Of a stretch of 64,000 nt of DNA, positions 1 through 11,579 are shown piece by piece. The DNA comes from Escarpia spicata (taxonomy: Eukaryota > Annelida > Polychaeta > Sabellida > Siboglinidae). Location: the NCBI GenBank assembly GCA_963995525.1, contig OZ023208.1, forward strand, positions 22,398,120 through 22,462,119, written 5' to 3'. Numbering within the stretch: position 1 is the first letter of the stretch; each line of letters opens with the position of its first letter. The notes under the pieces were generated by a model. That model worked only from the letters and a program-made list of their open reading frames with translations. It did no database searches and was not told the origin of the DNA. The position numbers were made by a program, and so were the translations under genes.

Positions 1-73
1 GTGTCAGGCAGTGTCAGGCATGTGCAGTACCATGACCGCTGCTATGGTTGAGTGAATTCTTCATCTGTTGTAG

Positions 74-134
74 GGTGATCCATTTGGAAAGGATCCATTT
101 GCTGCTGCGTTCTCGTCCATGAAACCAACTACAG
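74..134 (+). CDS. EPS15: EPS15-like adaptor, internal coding exon (DPF motifs)
   Basis: This 61-nt exon lies between an AG acceptor (71-73, TAG) and an ACAG/GTAGTT donor. It reads GDPFGKDPFAAAFSSMKPTT, with two DPF tripeptides. In the EPS15/EPS15L1 family, repeated DPF motifs bind the alpha-adaptin ear of AP-2 at clathrin-coated pits. The exon ends in phase 1, which matches the phase of the next exon at 363. The gene's N-terminal EH domains and coiled coil lie outside the window to the left. EPS15 and EPS15L1 cannot be told apart from this region. Confidence 0.85.
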
Positions 135-362
135 GTAGTTTTTCACTTGTGGCTCTAAGTCCTTGCCGTCCCACTAATGGTTACAGATATTGCATTGACA
201 TGTAATAATCTATCAGATATTCTGATCATAGATCCACCATTTGGTAAACATAATTTGTTTTCAAATATCACCATTTTCTATGTCCTATGTTGTTTTTGTG
301 AAACCTTACAGGAAGGTTGAGCATGCTCTGACACTTAATACCGGTATGTGTGCCTGTTTCAG

Positions 363-418
363 CCACTAACGATCCATTTGCATCGTCCATGGATACAGAG
401 ATGAAGTCACCAGCTGAC
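363..418 (+). CDS. EPS15: EPS15-like adaptor, internal coding exon
   Basis: This short exon follows a TTTCAG acceptor and ends at GAC/GTATGT. It reads (A)TNDPFASSMDTEMKSPAD with one NDPF motif. Its first two bases complete the alanine codon split from the exon at 74-134, and it ends in phase 0, matching the exon at 1193. It belongs to the AP-2-binding DPF region of EPS15/EPS15L1. Splice phase and motif together support it; on length alone it would not be callable. Confidence 0.8.
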
Positions 419-1192
419 GTATGTCATATCATGCTATTTTATCAATGCAGATACTCAGTATTCAAGTAATGCTTGATTTTACCAGATGTAATTATACACA
501 GGAATAATATGACTAGGAAAGGTAATCAGAAACAACTGGATGAGATTAGAAATGGATACGCATGCAAGCACATACACACAAATGCACACATGCACGTCAA
601 TTAGCGTCATAGATCTATGGACACCAACACTTTGGGTGAACACTGATTTTAGTGTTTTCGTAATTCAATTTTGTACAAGAGTTGTTGCAAAACGTGGGTG
701 TTAATCATGAAGTTGAACCTTACTCAATTTTTTATTACATTTCTGGATGTTGTGTTTTGCTGATTTACAATCACCAGTAGTGTCTTTTATGTCTGTATCA
801 CTCAAATCAAGCTGTTGAAACTATTTATTATATCATTATTATGTTGACGTACCTCCGTGCTCTTGCTTTTAATTTCCATAGTCTACATAGGATTTTGTTT
901 TGTTTTTCTCTGCTTAGTTCTTTCACTCCACTTAGCACCAGTTCGCTCTACTGTATGAATGAGTGCCTGGGCATATACATAGGTGGATATTTGTAGTCTT
1001 CACATGAACAGTTACTACAACATGGCTGCGAAGTACCCACAGAAGTCGTGATGGTGCTCAATTTAACATCTCTGCCAGAGAGTGTAATGTAAAATTAACC
1101 GAGCAGGCCTAAGAACCTGATACCACGCTATACAAGAACATATCTTTTCATAGTGACCACAAGTTTGACAAAATACATGTCCCCTTTTCCAG

Positions 1193-1522
1193 TTTACGGT
1201 GAATGATCCGTTTGGAACAGACCCATTTGCACCGACGTCATCCACAAAACCAAAACAGACGAAGAGTCCCGCACCACCCCGGCCAAAGAGCAAATCACCC
1301 GCTATTGGACGAAACAGGTCCCCTGTACCTTCCCTCCCACCAAAACATAAGAAGGCCCCCCCACCCCCTCGACCCCCTGCACCGAAACCTAGCCCAGGAA
1401 GTGGGAAACCAGCGCTGGATCCATTTGAGGGAAATGATCCCTTTGGGGGCAACGCGGCAACTACAAAAGGGAGCAGCGGAGATCCGTTTGGGGGAAACTT
1501 TGCCGACTTCGGTTCAAGCAAG
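1193..1522 (+). CDS. EPS15: EPS15-like adaptor, DPF and proline-rich exon
   Basis: This 330-nt exon (110 codons) lies between TTTTCCAG and AAG/GTAAGC, phase 0 at both ends. It holds five DPF motifs (NDPF, TDPF, LDPF, NDPF, GDPF) around a basic proline-rich centre containing PAPPRPK and APPPPRPPAPKP, which look like SH3-binding sites. In EPS15 proteins the DPF region recruits AP-2 and the proline-rich stretch binds SH3 adaptors such as CRK. The next coding exon is 8.5 kb downstream, and the intervening intron has been invaded by a THAP element and two minisatellites. Confidence 0.9.
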
Positions 1523-3638
1523 GTAAGCTAGTGTAAAGATAATATTTTGCAAATTGTGAAATTTTGGTGTATTTTTGTTGTGTGTGGCGAACTTTTCACG
1601 TTTTTCTGCCTCATTTCTGTTGTATTTTGCATATGTGCAGATGATAATAATTTACGTAACAACTTAATGTAGTTGTACTTGCAATGCTGTAGGCATGAAT
1701 ATGATTTTTGTGTGCGACGGTATAAGCTATATTTCGTTTACATAAAAAAAGTATTTTTAACAAGGTTTTATTATGTCATGCCCCCAAAGTAAATGACCAC
1801 CAAACTGTTCCGAAGAAAAGTGTAATTTGTACATTCGGTACTGTTTGATGGTTTCTCTTCAAAGCAACGGCTGTCATCAGAAATTCTTTGTAACATTGCG
1901 TACTATCAGCCGTCAGCAAATTACTATGTTGACTGCTGTTTGAAGCCATTTGATGAGATTTATGCATGTTATTATGCATTTACCCAGAATTCAGCTATTA
2001 ACCAACATAATTTTTTAACATGTATAAATTGTTTTGGGTTGAAATCCGGTGGTTTTATAAAGGAACTTCTCTGGTGTGTTTGTTGAAATCATGCAAGCTG
2101 TATCTTGCCTTTGCTAACTCAGCTGTCTGTTGTGATTTGCTTGACTAAAACATACCTTTGCAGGTTCACGCTGCTGATTATATTAACCTGTGGAATGCAG
2201 CAACGATCTTATAATATAACATAATAATATCTACACAACATAGAACCAAGTACTTCGTGCATTGCTACAGTAGTTTGCCGTTGTAGACAGATATACACAA
2301 GTCCTCTGACCACGACTATTTCTGCCAATACTGAGATATCCAGAATTCCATATTCTTGCCATATTGTTTAATTTTTTGCCAGAACGTTTGCCCTGCGACT
2401 GGCCTAATATGCTGTTCTATTTGTCTTTTTTTGTAGCTTGAAAATGACTCGATCCTGTAAACTTGAAATACGGCACCCAGCATATCCGTAATGTTTTTCC
2501 CATCTCATTCTTTGTGCCCCCCCGGTATCCCTAGCCCCCTCCTCAAGTCTGGTTTCTTCTGCTCCCCAATCCCTGCATGTTAGTCTGTTCTCACTTCTCT
2601 TGGCCAAATTCCCTTCAATATTTCCATACTGAATGTAACATTACGACTGACTGAACATTCCTCAGGGTATTAATGGTAGGCACTACCCCAAAATAGCCAT
2701 ATAACCAATAGGCCAAATTCATGTCTGGATATGAAAACATGTATTGTAATGAACATTACAAATGTGCTAAGGCAATGTCATCTTGGGTTCTTACTACAAA
2801 CGCTACTTTCCTTATAACGTTGGTGGAAATTTTTTCATCTACAAGAGCATATACATTACATATAATTACCACTACTGATCTAATCTGTGTTTCGATGGGA
2901 ATCTATCCGTAATTCCACACTGTGGTAAATTGTTGAAATATCTAACTTCTGGGAATGTTGAAGAAGATTTGCAGTTTGTATTCACGTAGTATTAGTTGGC
3001 TTCTTGTAGTTGTTTAGAAGTAGTTGCCTGCTTTCTCTGTGGTACATCTCCCTGTGCTACACGTCATTATGGATATAACCGAATCAAGAAATTAAATAAA
3101 TTTAACTAAATTTGCAAAAGAGATATTTCAAATCAAACTTCCATGCAGGCCTTTTTGTACGATAACATTTTTACCAGTACAAAAATGTCCTGGTAGATAT
3201 GCATATGTACACATACAATCCAGTCAAAACATGCATGTATATGTACATAAATAAATACTTTATGTATAAAATAATACATGCATACAACAAATGTGACAAA
3301 CATTTTAAAAGCGTAATGGGCATGTAAATAACAAACAACAGAAAAAATCAATAGCATTTTCATAAACACTAGGACACCCTGTCTATGCTTCGATCTTATC
3401 CATTGTATGTATCAAGTTTATACAATTCTCTGTTTCAAAAATATATACTCAAAATAGTGATTTATGCTCATATAATAATATTGTTTGGTGTTTCTATAAA
3501 AACATGTGTGCGGAAATACTAGTCATGTAAACCTCTGCTTATTACGAATGGTATTTAAAGCACTTCCCTTCTTTTCATAGGCTGATTGTATTGTTAATAA
3601 GTTTGTGGCTTGAGATTTGTAATTGTGCACAAACATCA
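1523..3638 (+). other. EPS15 intron, left part, no gene seen
   Basis: This AT-rich intron sequence starts at the GTAAGC donor. I see no coding exon, RNA gene or clear repeat in it; the short open frames have no family resemblance. Confidence 0.6.
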
Positions 3639-4499
3639 ATTCGGGGTTGCTATGTTTGGCAACAAAGAGAAGTAGGTCGCGCATGCGCATGTTCGCGTAG
3701 GGCAGAAAGACGTAAACAAAAAGACGCGCTAAGCCGGCGTTTGTTGTGTTATGTAGGTTAGTTGTTAGTTTTGTAGGTGTAGTTTGTTGTAGTTTATCAG
3801 TTGTTTGTGTGGATGGGCACATGTGAATAATGGCACAGTTGGATAACGAAATAAATCACCTTGACAGTGTGTAGTTTAATCGTTATCATCCTTATCTACA
3901 CGCTAACACAATGGGGACTGGATAACAAGGCAGAAACCCTCACTGTTTATGAGACAATTGTCAGACTATACCATATTGATGCCAGGCTGAAATGGACTGG
4001 TCTATTAGTAAATGAGAGATACCCTATCTTGGTGCCTCTCCAGACAGTGTGAGATCACGTGGTTGTCACAACGATTCCCTTGTGGAAGTAAAGTGCTCAT
4101 TGTCATTGAAGGGACAGGATCCCATAAAATTTGGTGACAGTAGCTTAAATTCTGTATTGACAGACCAAGGAATTTAAAATAAGGTCACAGGTATTACTCG
4201 ATCCCTGATTCAGGTGCACATGGAAGTCGCTGGTATGCCTGAGTGTCATTTATACAGGTGTTGCCAACAAGATTGATAAAACTTCAGTACGAAGGATGAT
4301 GACTTGCAGAGACATGGTTGATAAGTGTTTTTTAATCATGTGAAGCCTGAGTTGCTGTCTAGAACAATTGACAAAAACTTGGTCAAACCAACAAAGACCA
4401 TGGGAATTTGTGTTTTTGGAAAGCATGTTTCTTCAATTTCTTGTATTTTTTCCTTCCTCAGTTTTCTGGAACATTCTTCTTTTTGCTCTCTGGAATCTT

Positions 4500-4772
4500 T
4501 CCTCACCCACTTGACGATGGCAACAAACAGCAGCTGTTTTGAAGGCAAACAATAAAGGGACATAATCTGGATAAGTAGCGTCAGTTTTAAAAACCTGTGC
4601 AGAAGTGGTCGCTACAAATCCTGGTATATTCTTTGGGCGTCCAATGCATACGATGGACAGCTGTGATCCATTTTTCTCTTATTTCACGATCAAATGGTAT
4701 TCTATAAAATCTAACAGTACACATGTTTGATAAACGATATGTACATCCAACAGCACAACAACCTGATGGCAT
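4500..4772 (-). pseudogene. THAP-domain gene fragment with frameshift
   Basis: Read on the minus strand from an ATG at 4772, the peptide starts MPSGCCAVGCTYR and continues through RFYRIPFD, EKWITAVHRMHW and YTRICSDHF. This is the C2CH layout of a THAP zinc-dependent DNA-binding domain: paired N-terminal cysteines, the conserved W and P, then C-x2-H. After ICSDHFCTG the frame hits a stop. The adjacent frame continues with TDATYPDYVPLLF, the usual C-terminal THAP signature, so there is a one-base slip near a T-run at about 4590. The start codon lies in the last copy of the 38-bp minisatellite, so the array sits directly on the gene's 5' end. It could be a transposase remnant or a decayed host THAP gene. 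Confidence 0.75.
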
Positions 4773-6568
4773 TGTGAAGTACATCCAACAACACAACAAC
4801 CTGATGGCATTGTGAAGTACATCCAACAGCACAACAACCTGATGGCATTGTGAAGTACATCCAACAGCACAACAACCTGATGGCATTGTGAAGTACATCC
4901 AACAACACAACAACCTGATGGCATTATGAAGTACATCCAACAGCACAACAACCTGATGGCATTGTGAAGTACATCCAACAGCACAACAACCTGATGGCAT
5001 TGTGAAGTACATCCAACAGCACAACAACCTGATGGCATTGTGAAGTACATCCAACAACACAACAACCTGATGGCATTGTGAAGTACATCCAACAGCACAA
5101 CAACCTGATGGCATTGTGAAGTACATCCAACAACACAACAACCTGATGGCATTGTGAAGTACATCCAACAGCACAACAACCTGATGGCATTGTGAAGTAT
5201 ATCCAACAGCACAACAACATGATGGCATTGTGAAGTATATCCAACAGCACAACAACCTGATGGCATTGTGAAGTACATCCAACAGCACGACAACCTGATG
5301 GCATTGTGAAGTACATCCAACAGCACGACAACCTGATGGCATTGTGAAGTACATCCAACAACACAACAACCTGATGGCATTGTGAAGTACATCCAACAGC
5401 ACAACAACCTGATGGCATTGTGAAGTACATCCAACAGCACAACAACCTGATGGCATTGTGAAGTACATCCAACAGCACAACAACCTGATGGCATTGTGAA
5501 GTATATCCAACAGCACAACAACCTGATGGCATTGTGAAGTATATCCAACAGCACGACAACCTGATGGCATTGTGAAGTACATCCAACAGCACGACAACCT
5601 GATGGCATTGTGAAGTACATCCAACAGCACGACAACCTGATGGCATTGTGAAGTACATCCAACAGCACGACAACCTGATGGCATTGTGAAGTACATCCAA
5701 CAGCACGACAACCTGATGGCATTGTGAAGTACATCCAACAGCACGACAACCTGATGGCATTGTGAAGTACATCCAACAGCACGACAACCTGATGGCATTG
5801 TGAAGTACATCCAACAGCACGACAACCTGATGGCATTGTGAAGTACATCCAACAGCACGACAACCTGATGGCGTTGTGAAGTACATCCAACAGCACAACA
5901 ACCTGATGGCGTTGTGAAGTACATCCAACAGCACAACAACCTGATGGCGTTGTGAAGTACATCCAACAACACAACAACCTGATGGCGTTGTGAAGTACAT
6001 CCAACAGCACAACAACCTGATGGCGTTGTGAAGTACATCCAACAGCACAACAACCTGATGGCATTGTGAAGTACATCAAACAGCACAACAACCTGATGGC
6101 ATTGTGAAGTACATCCAACAGCACAACAACCTGATGGCATTGTGAAGTACATCCAACAGCACAACAACCTGATGGCATTGTGAAGTACATCCAACAGCAC
6201 AACAACCTGATGGCATTGTGAAGTATATCCAACAGCACAACAACCTGATGGCATTGTGAAGTACATCCAACAGCACAACAACCTGATGGCATTGTGAAGT
6301 ACATCCAACAGCACAACAACTTGATGGCATTGTGAAGTACATCCAACAGCACAACAACCTGATGGCATTGTGAAGTACATCCAACAGCACAACAACCTGA
6401 TGGCATTGTGAAGTACATCCAACAGCACAACAACCTGATGGCATTGTGAATTACATCCAACAGCACAACAACCTGATGGCATTGTGAAGTATATCCAACA
6501 GCACAACAACCTGATGGCGTTGTGAAGTACATCCAACAGCACAACAACTTGATGGCATTGTGAAGTAT
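4741..6568. repeat. 38-bp minisatellite, about 48 copies, derived from THAP exon start
   Basis: The unit is 38 bp and contains CAACCTGATGGCATTGTGAA on the plus strand. It is repeated head to tail about 48 times with few changes. Most variants are CA/CG alternations (cagcaCAac or cagcaCGac; ggCAttg or ggCGttg), plus an occasional C to T. On the minus strand each unit is TTCACA followed by the ATG and next 29 bases of the THAP gene. Because 38 is not divisible by 3, each copy shifts frame, yet no frame has a stop, which creates long open frames on the minus strand. These are repeat artefacts unless shown otherwise. Confidence 0.95.
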
Positions 6569-6703
6569 ATTTCATTTGAGCGCCAAAACAAAAACAAAAA
6601 TTTTCCGGGTTGCCTCTCTGCAGCGAGAGTGTTCTGCCCTACAAACAAACCGCCACGTGCTTTTAATTCATGACGTCAAAACGCAACCCCGAATAGTCAC
6701 CAC

Positions 6704-7725
6704 CTAGGATAACTAGCCCCACCTACAAACCATCAAAGATACACTAGCCCCACCCACAAACCATCAAAGATACACTAGCCCCACCCACAAACCATCCAGG
6801 ATACAATAGCCCCACCCACAAACTATCCAGGATACACTAGCCCTACCCACAAACTATCCAGGATACACTAGCCCTACCCACAAACTATCCAGGATACACT
6901 AGCCCCACTCACAAACTATCCAGGATACACTAGCCCCACTCACAAACTATCCAGGATACACTAGCCCCACTCACAAACTATCCAGGATACACTAGCCCCA
7001 CTCACAAACTATCCAGAATACACTAGCCCCACTCACAAACTGTCCAGGATACACTAGCCCCACCCACAAACCATCCAGGATACAATAGCCCCACCCACAA
7101 ACTATCCAGGATACACTAACCCCGCCCAAAAACCATCCAGGATACAATAGCCCCACCTACAAACTATCCAGGATACACTAGCACCACTCACAAACTATCC
7201 AGGATACACTAGCCCCACCCACAAACCATCCAGGATACAATAGCCCCACCCACAAACTATCCAGGATACACTAGCCCTACCCACAAACTATCCAGGATAC
7301 ACTAGCCCCACTCACAAACTATCCAGGATACACTAGCCCCATTCACAAACTATCCAGGATACACTAGCCCCACTCACAAACTATCCAGGATACACTAGCC
7401 CTACCCACAAACTGTCCAGGATACACTAACCCCGTCCAAAAACCATCCAGGATAAACTTGCCCTGCCCACAAACCATCCATGACACACCAGCACCACCCA
7501 CAAACCATCCATGACACACCAGCACCACCCACAAACCATCCATGACACACCAGCACCACCCACAAACTATCCATGACACACCAGCACCACCCACAAACTA
7601 TCCATGACACACCAGCACCACCCACAAACTATCCATGACACACCAGCACCACCCACAAACTATCCATGACACACCAGCACCACCCACAAACTATCCATGA
7701 CACACCAGCACCACCCACAAACTGC
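6704..7725. repeat. 31-bp minisatellite, about 33 copies in two subfamilies
   Basis: The 31-bp tandem units are of the form CCCACAAACTATCCAGGATA plus an ACTAG-containing half. From about 7480 the array switches to a second subfamily (CCATGACACACCAGCACCA), with about eight nearly identical copies. It lies in the large EPS15 intron just right of the candidate THAP element. Open frames across it have no independent support. Confidence 0.93.
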
Positions 7726-10052
7726 TAAAGCACAAAATAACATGAGATGTAGCATCAGAGCGTCGGATTGGCAGCTTTGTTGATATATTACACGTGCGCA
7801 GGCCTCAGATATTCTAGTGTCCTTTTCAAGAGTAGACCAATTACACCATGCCTGAAATGGGCTGCCATTATAAATGTGAATGTTATCAACTAGCAATATA
7901 AACCGATTGTTTGAGAAGTTGATTTTGAACACACAAAGACCCCCACTCAAACAGCGAAAACATGCCACAAAAATTGGTTTCACAAATCTCCCACTAGTTA
8001 TGTATCTGAACATGGAAGCCAGCCATTTTCAGCAGCTTGCAGATTTACCTACGTTAATTGATACAGAACAGACAAGGAGGCAGCCCTACCTGTAGCTAAA
8101 TCATGCAAAGATGCACATTGCTTCAACTGTTTATAGACTGTGCTAGTGCATTCGCTGTGACGATTACTGTGTTCTTGTCTTTAATACATGCTTGAGCCTG
8201 CATTTCTTCCTCATGGTGCATTTAGTTCGTGTTGTTGTATTTGTTGCTTGTGTGGGAAGCGTGGTAATACTGGTCACATTCTGGGGTGGAAATATAGCTT
8301 TGTGTGTAACTGTGTGTGCGTGTATACAGTTATCTGTTAATTGTTGCAAAATCTCCTGTCTAGCAGTTGGATGCGATTATGTTGACAGAAGCTCACAACT
8401 AGCTTTTTAAAATGTAACGTAATAATGTTGCTTTGACCCTCATCATCCTTTTTGTGTACATAAAAGAGAAACAACGCCATGTGTAGATTGCATTGCGACA
8501 TCCCCAAATGATGTGTAGTTATAATGAAGAAAAAGAATTGTTTTATTTGACCCCCGTCACTATCAAAATCTAATAGTATATATAAAAACATGGTGCACTC
8601 TCTTTCAGTTTCAGTCTCCCTAGAGCCGCCTGCCAAATTGCGTTAGTATGCTTGAAACATTGTTTGCAGTTTGAAAATTGCATCTGCGAAATGTTCAAGT
8701 TGTAAACAAAGCATTCGATCTGTAAGCAGTCGATACTGGCACTTGTTGCTTGAAGTTGGCTCATTCCCACACTCCTGATTAAACTGGGACTAAGTACAAT
8801 TGAAAGTGAATAAACAGACTTTCTGCTAATAATTAACATGGTCTTGTTGCCAATCGTGTCAATAATATAAACATGCCGTTTTCATAAAAATCTGAAGAAA
8901 CCTTTGCAAAAGATATCCACACTATAACTCCTTATCGCTAATTTGTCTTATGTTATGCAAATAAATTGTCAGAAAAATTGGTTTTAGTGGAATGCTTACA
9001 GTTTCCATACGAAAACACAGCGCCACGCAAATAGTTTGGTAACAGCATTTACCATGCTAGTGGTTATAATCAATGAAAAAGATATGTTGATGCATGTGGT
9101 GCAATTGCCGAGGAAACTTATGCTCAATTCTCGTTAGTCATACACAGAGATCAGTGGCTACATCTCACGAGATTCAAAGTGGTGTGGGTCGAGATTGTGG
9201 TGTGGGTCGAACCATGACCTGGTAACTATACTTAACGGAACAGACAGCCCCCCTGTAAACTAGGCCTATATAGCAAATAATATTGAACAGAGTTTCATGC
9301 GAATTACTGTCGGTGATATTTACAAATATTCCCTGCTTCTACAACTTTGCGTAGCTGCATTGTCCCTAGCACCACTGCTGCCATCCTCAGTTCCTTCTCC
9401 CTCCTTCTCTGAAAGTTGCATTCAATTGTGAACATTTTCAAATCGATATGCCTGCATAATTGTTGATATTTACTGATAAATTGTTTTATATGAATTATTT
9501 TTATTTAGTTAAACCTTTAGTTTCTTGAATTAGTAAATTTATTCATGTTTTTAGAATTGTGAATTTTATAGTTTATCTGCAGCTATAAAACTGGTTGTAG
9601 GAGTATGTGATTTTGATGGCCCGCTGAAAAAAACGCTGTCAACGTGACATGATCGCCATTTAAAATTAATTTTAACGATTTGTGACATTTTGTAGAGATT
9701 TTTAATTTGCATTATTTTATACCCCGTATATAGTTTTGCGTATCTTTATTCAATTAATAATTTAATTATTGTTATTTACATATCTTATACACTTTTATAA
9801 ATATTATCATTTTTATATTTTACTTTTTTAATATGTACCGGGGTACTTGTTTTAACGAATTTGGAAAGCGTCTTTGAACAGTTCAGGCTGAAACGGGCAC
9901 TATATATATTATAATGTTTATTTCAGACAAAAGACAAAATACAATTAAGTATATATAGACCCATATCATGGAATAAAAAAGTTGGTTAATAAAAAATATA
10001 TAGAAATGTTATTATTATAATGTGAAATAAAACTCTACTTCTCTTCCAACAG
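7726..10052 (+). other. EPS15 intron, right part, no gene seen
   Basis: This is intron sequence between the 31-bp minisatellite and the terminal EPS15 exon, very AT-rich from about 9430 to 10040. A short direct duplication of GTGGTGTGGGTCGA occurs near 9180-9210. I see no exon, RNA gene or recognisable transposon. Confidence 0.5.
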
Positions 10053-10196
10053 ATTGGCGGTGGTGCGGGTACTGACGAGATAGCATGGGCAACGAAGAAG
10101 AGCCAGGAGGAATACACGAGACAGAAGCAACTGGAGGAGCAGGAGCAGGCCGACCTGGATCTCGCCATTGCTCTCAGCAAGGCAGACATGACATAA
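10053..10196 (+). CDS. EPS15: EPS15-like adaptor, terminal exon with two UIMs
   Basis: The acceptor CCAACAG at 10046-10052 leads into 47 codons and a TAA at 10194-10196, in phase 0 with the exon at 1193-1522. The peptide holds TDEIAWATKKSQEEY and then EQADLDLAIALSKAD. These are the two C-terminal ubiquitin-interacting motifs of EPS15/EPS15L1; the second has the full acidic-phi-x-x-A-x-x-x-S pattern. They bind ubiquitinated receptors and mediate the adaptor's own monoubiquitination. Ending right after the second UIM is normal for the family, so the protein appears complete at its C-terminus. Confidence 0.92.
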   Translation: MGGGAGTDEIAWATKKSQEEYTRQKQLEEQEQADLDLAIALSKADMT

Positions 10197-11567
10197 TCTG
10201 CAGCCGCGGCCAATGGTGTGACTGCGGGCCGAGCGAGATTGCTATTAGAGGGAACGTCCCGGTGCAGAAACTGCAACGATGGGGTCACATTGATGCTGTC
10301 TCAGTCAAGACAATATGGTTGTGTGGGGTGGTCTGGTTCGTTATAACACTGCTTCCCTGTCTGCGTTGAAAGCATGACCCATGCAAACGAGGCTGTCAGG
10401 TTGGTTTTCAAAACATAGGGGTAGCTATTGAAATGTCTGAGCCTAACAGATAGCCAGGGAATGGTGCCAAAAATATTTCCGCAGTTGTAGTGAAGACAGT
10501 GCTTTGTAAACGAGGCGTTACAATTGCACACAGATGCTGCTAGTCAACTTAATACTCACATTTGTTAGGAATAGTTGCCAAACCCTGCGGACGTTTTGTA
10601 CTGCATAATTTTCCGTAGTTTGTGAACTGAAAAAAGTTGTTTCATCGATGCGATGACAGCAGGTTGGTTAGATTCCGCGTATTTGTGTGGTCGCGTCTTT
10701 CGAGTAGCACGTTGTTTATTTTGGGTTATAGTTTGGAAAGTTTGTGGGCTCACGGTAGAAACGTTTTGGTTTTTACTTGTAAACCGTTGCAGTCTCCATC
10801 AATTGGCAGGTGCCAAGTGATTTGTGTTAGTATAGCTTAGTGTATATATTTTAGCTGAACATAAGGAAAATGTGCAATACATTAGTGTGATGGAGAGGGA
10901 GCGTCCCTCAAGTGCTGTACACACATGGATGATATCGAGCAGTTAAGGGCTCAAACACGACAATGGTTGCTTGTATGCAAATCGGATGTTTAAAATGATG
11001 AATATGCAAGAGTAGGCTTCTGTGAGTAGTCGTAGGGAGGAATGGGTGAGAGTATGTTTGCAGGAGGTCACGCCAGGTAGTTTGCTTCGAGGGTAGGTGT
11101 GTCTGCTAATGCAGTCTCTGTACAGGTAGTTTTATACTGTGGGTGAAACCAGCCACATTGAATGTAGTCGGGTTGACGTGAATGCTTGCTGTACAGTAAC
11201 TGATAACCCGGGCACTATTTCACTGCCATTCTTATGAATTCATCAGCCCGATTTTGCACTTTAAAATATATTACCTCCGTAAAGTTAACGTCGGTCTTGT
11301 GTAGCGAAAACTGGGGACACTTTCGCTGGTGCGTCGCAGAGGTAGTGTCCTCGGCGATGTGGCGGCTTCAATGTAACAATGGATTCCTTTCAATGATGAG
11401 TTTTCCTATGAGATCATTATTTTACTGAAACTGTGCCCAGGTCACAAATAGACTGGTCATGTACTAGACGTCTATAAGAGGTCATCATTTGGCTGGTGAA
11501 AGGAGGTCATGTATCACGAGAACGTAAATTGCAACAGGTATGCCAGCTACACGGATGTTAATGCACA
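10197..11567 (+). other. EPS15 3' UTR and following intergenic sequence
   Basis: This sequence follows the EPS15 stop codon. The transcript end cannot be placed with confidence because no strong AATAAA plus GT-rich signal stands out in the first kilobase. No gene was recognised in the remainder up to the 51-bp array. Confidence 0.4.
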
Positions 11568-11579
11568 TTGATGCTACTG

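Larger units (their letters stand above)
3639..6694 (-). mobile_element. candidate THAP transposon remnant bounded by 12-bp inverted repeats
   Basis: The 12-mer ATTCGGGGTTGC at 3639-3650 recurs in perfect inversion at 6683-6694. A related GTAGGGCAGAA string lies inside both ends. Between them, on the minus strand, are a THAP-domain coding exon (4500-4772) and the minisatellite expanded from its start. This arrangement suggests a THAP-bearing DNA transposon inserted in the EPS15 intron. No convincing target-site duplication is visible at the proposed ends and no catalytic transposase region was recognised, so the boundaries are tentative. Confidence 0.35.

Noticed and set aside
3523..3822. 99-codon minus-strand frame
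   Set aside because: No family resemblance, low-complexity Thr/Gln-rich start, and no splice or repeat support.
4587..6575. Minus-strand open frames of 662, 622 and 374 codons rich in CCWMYFTMPSG
   Set aside because: They are translations of the 38-bp minisatellite in its three phases. Only the final THAP part has family resemblance, and it is reported separately.
4741..7725. CRISPR-like array
   Set aside because: Units are contiguous tandem repeats without unique spacers, and the DNA is eukaryotic.
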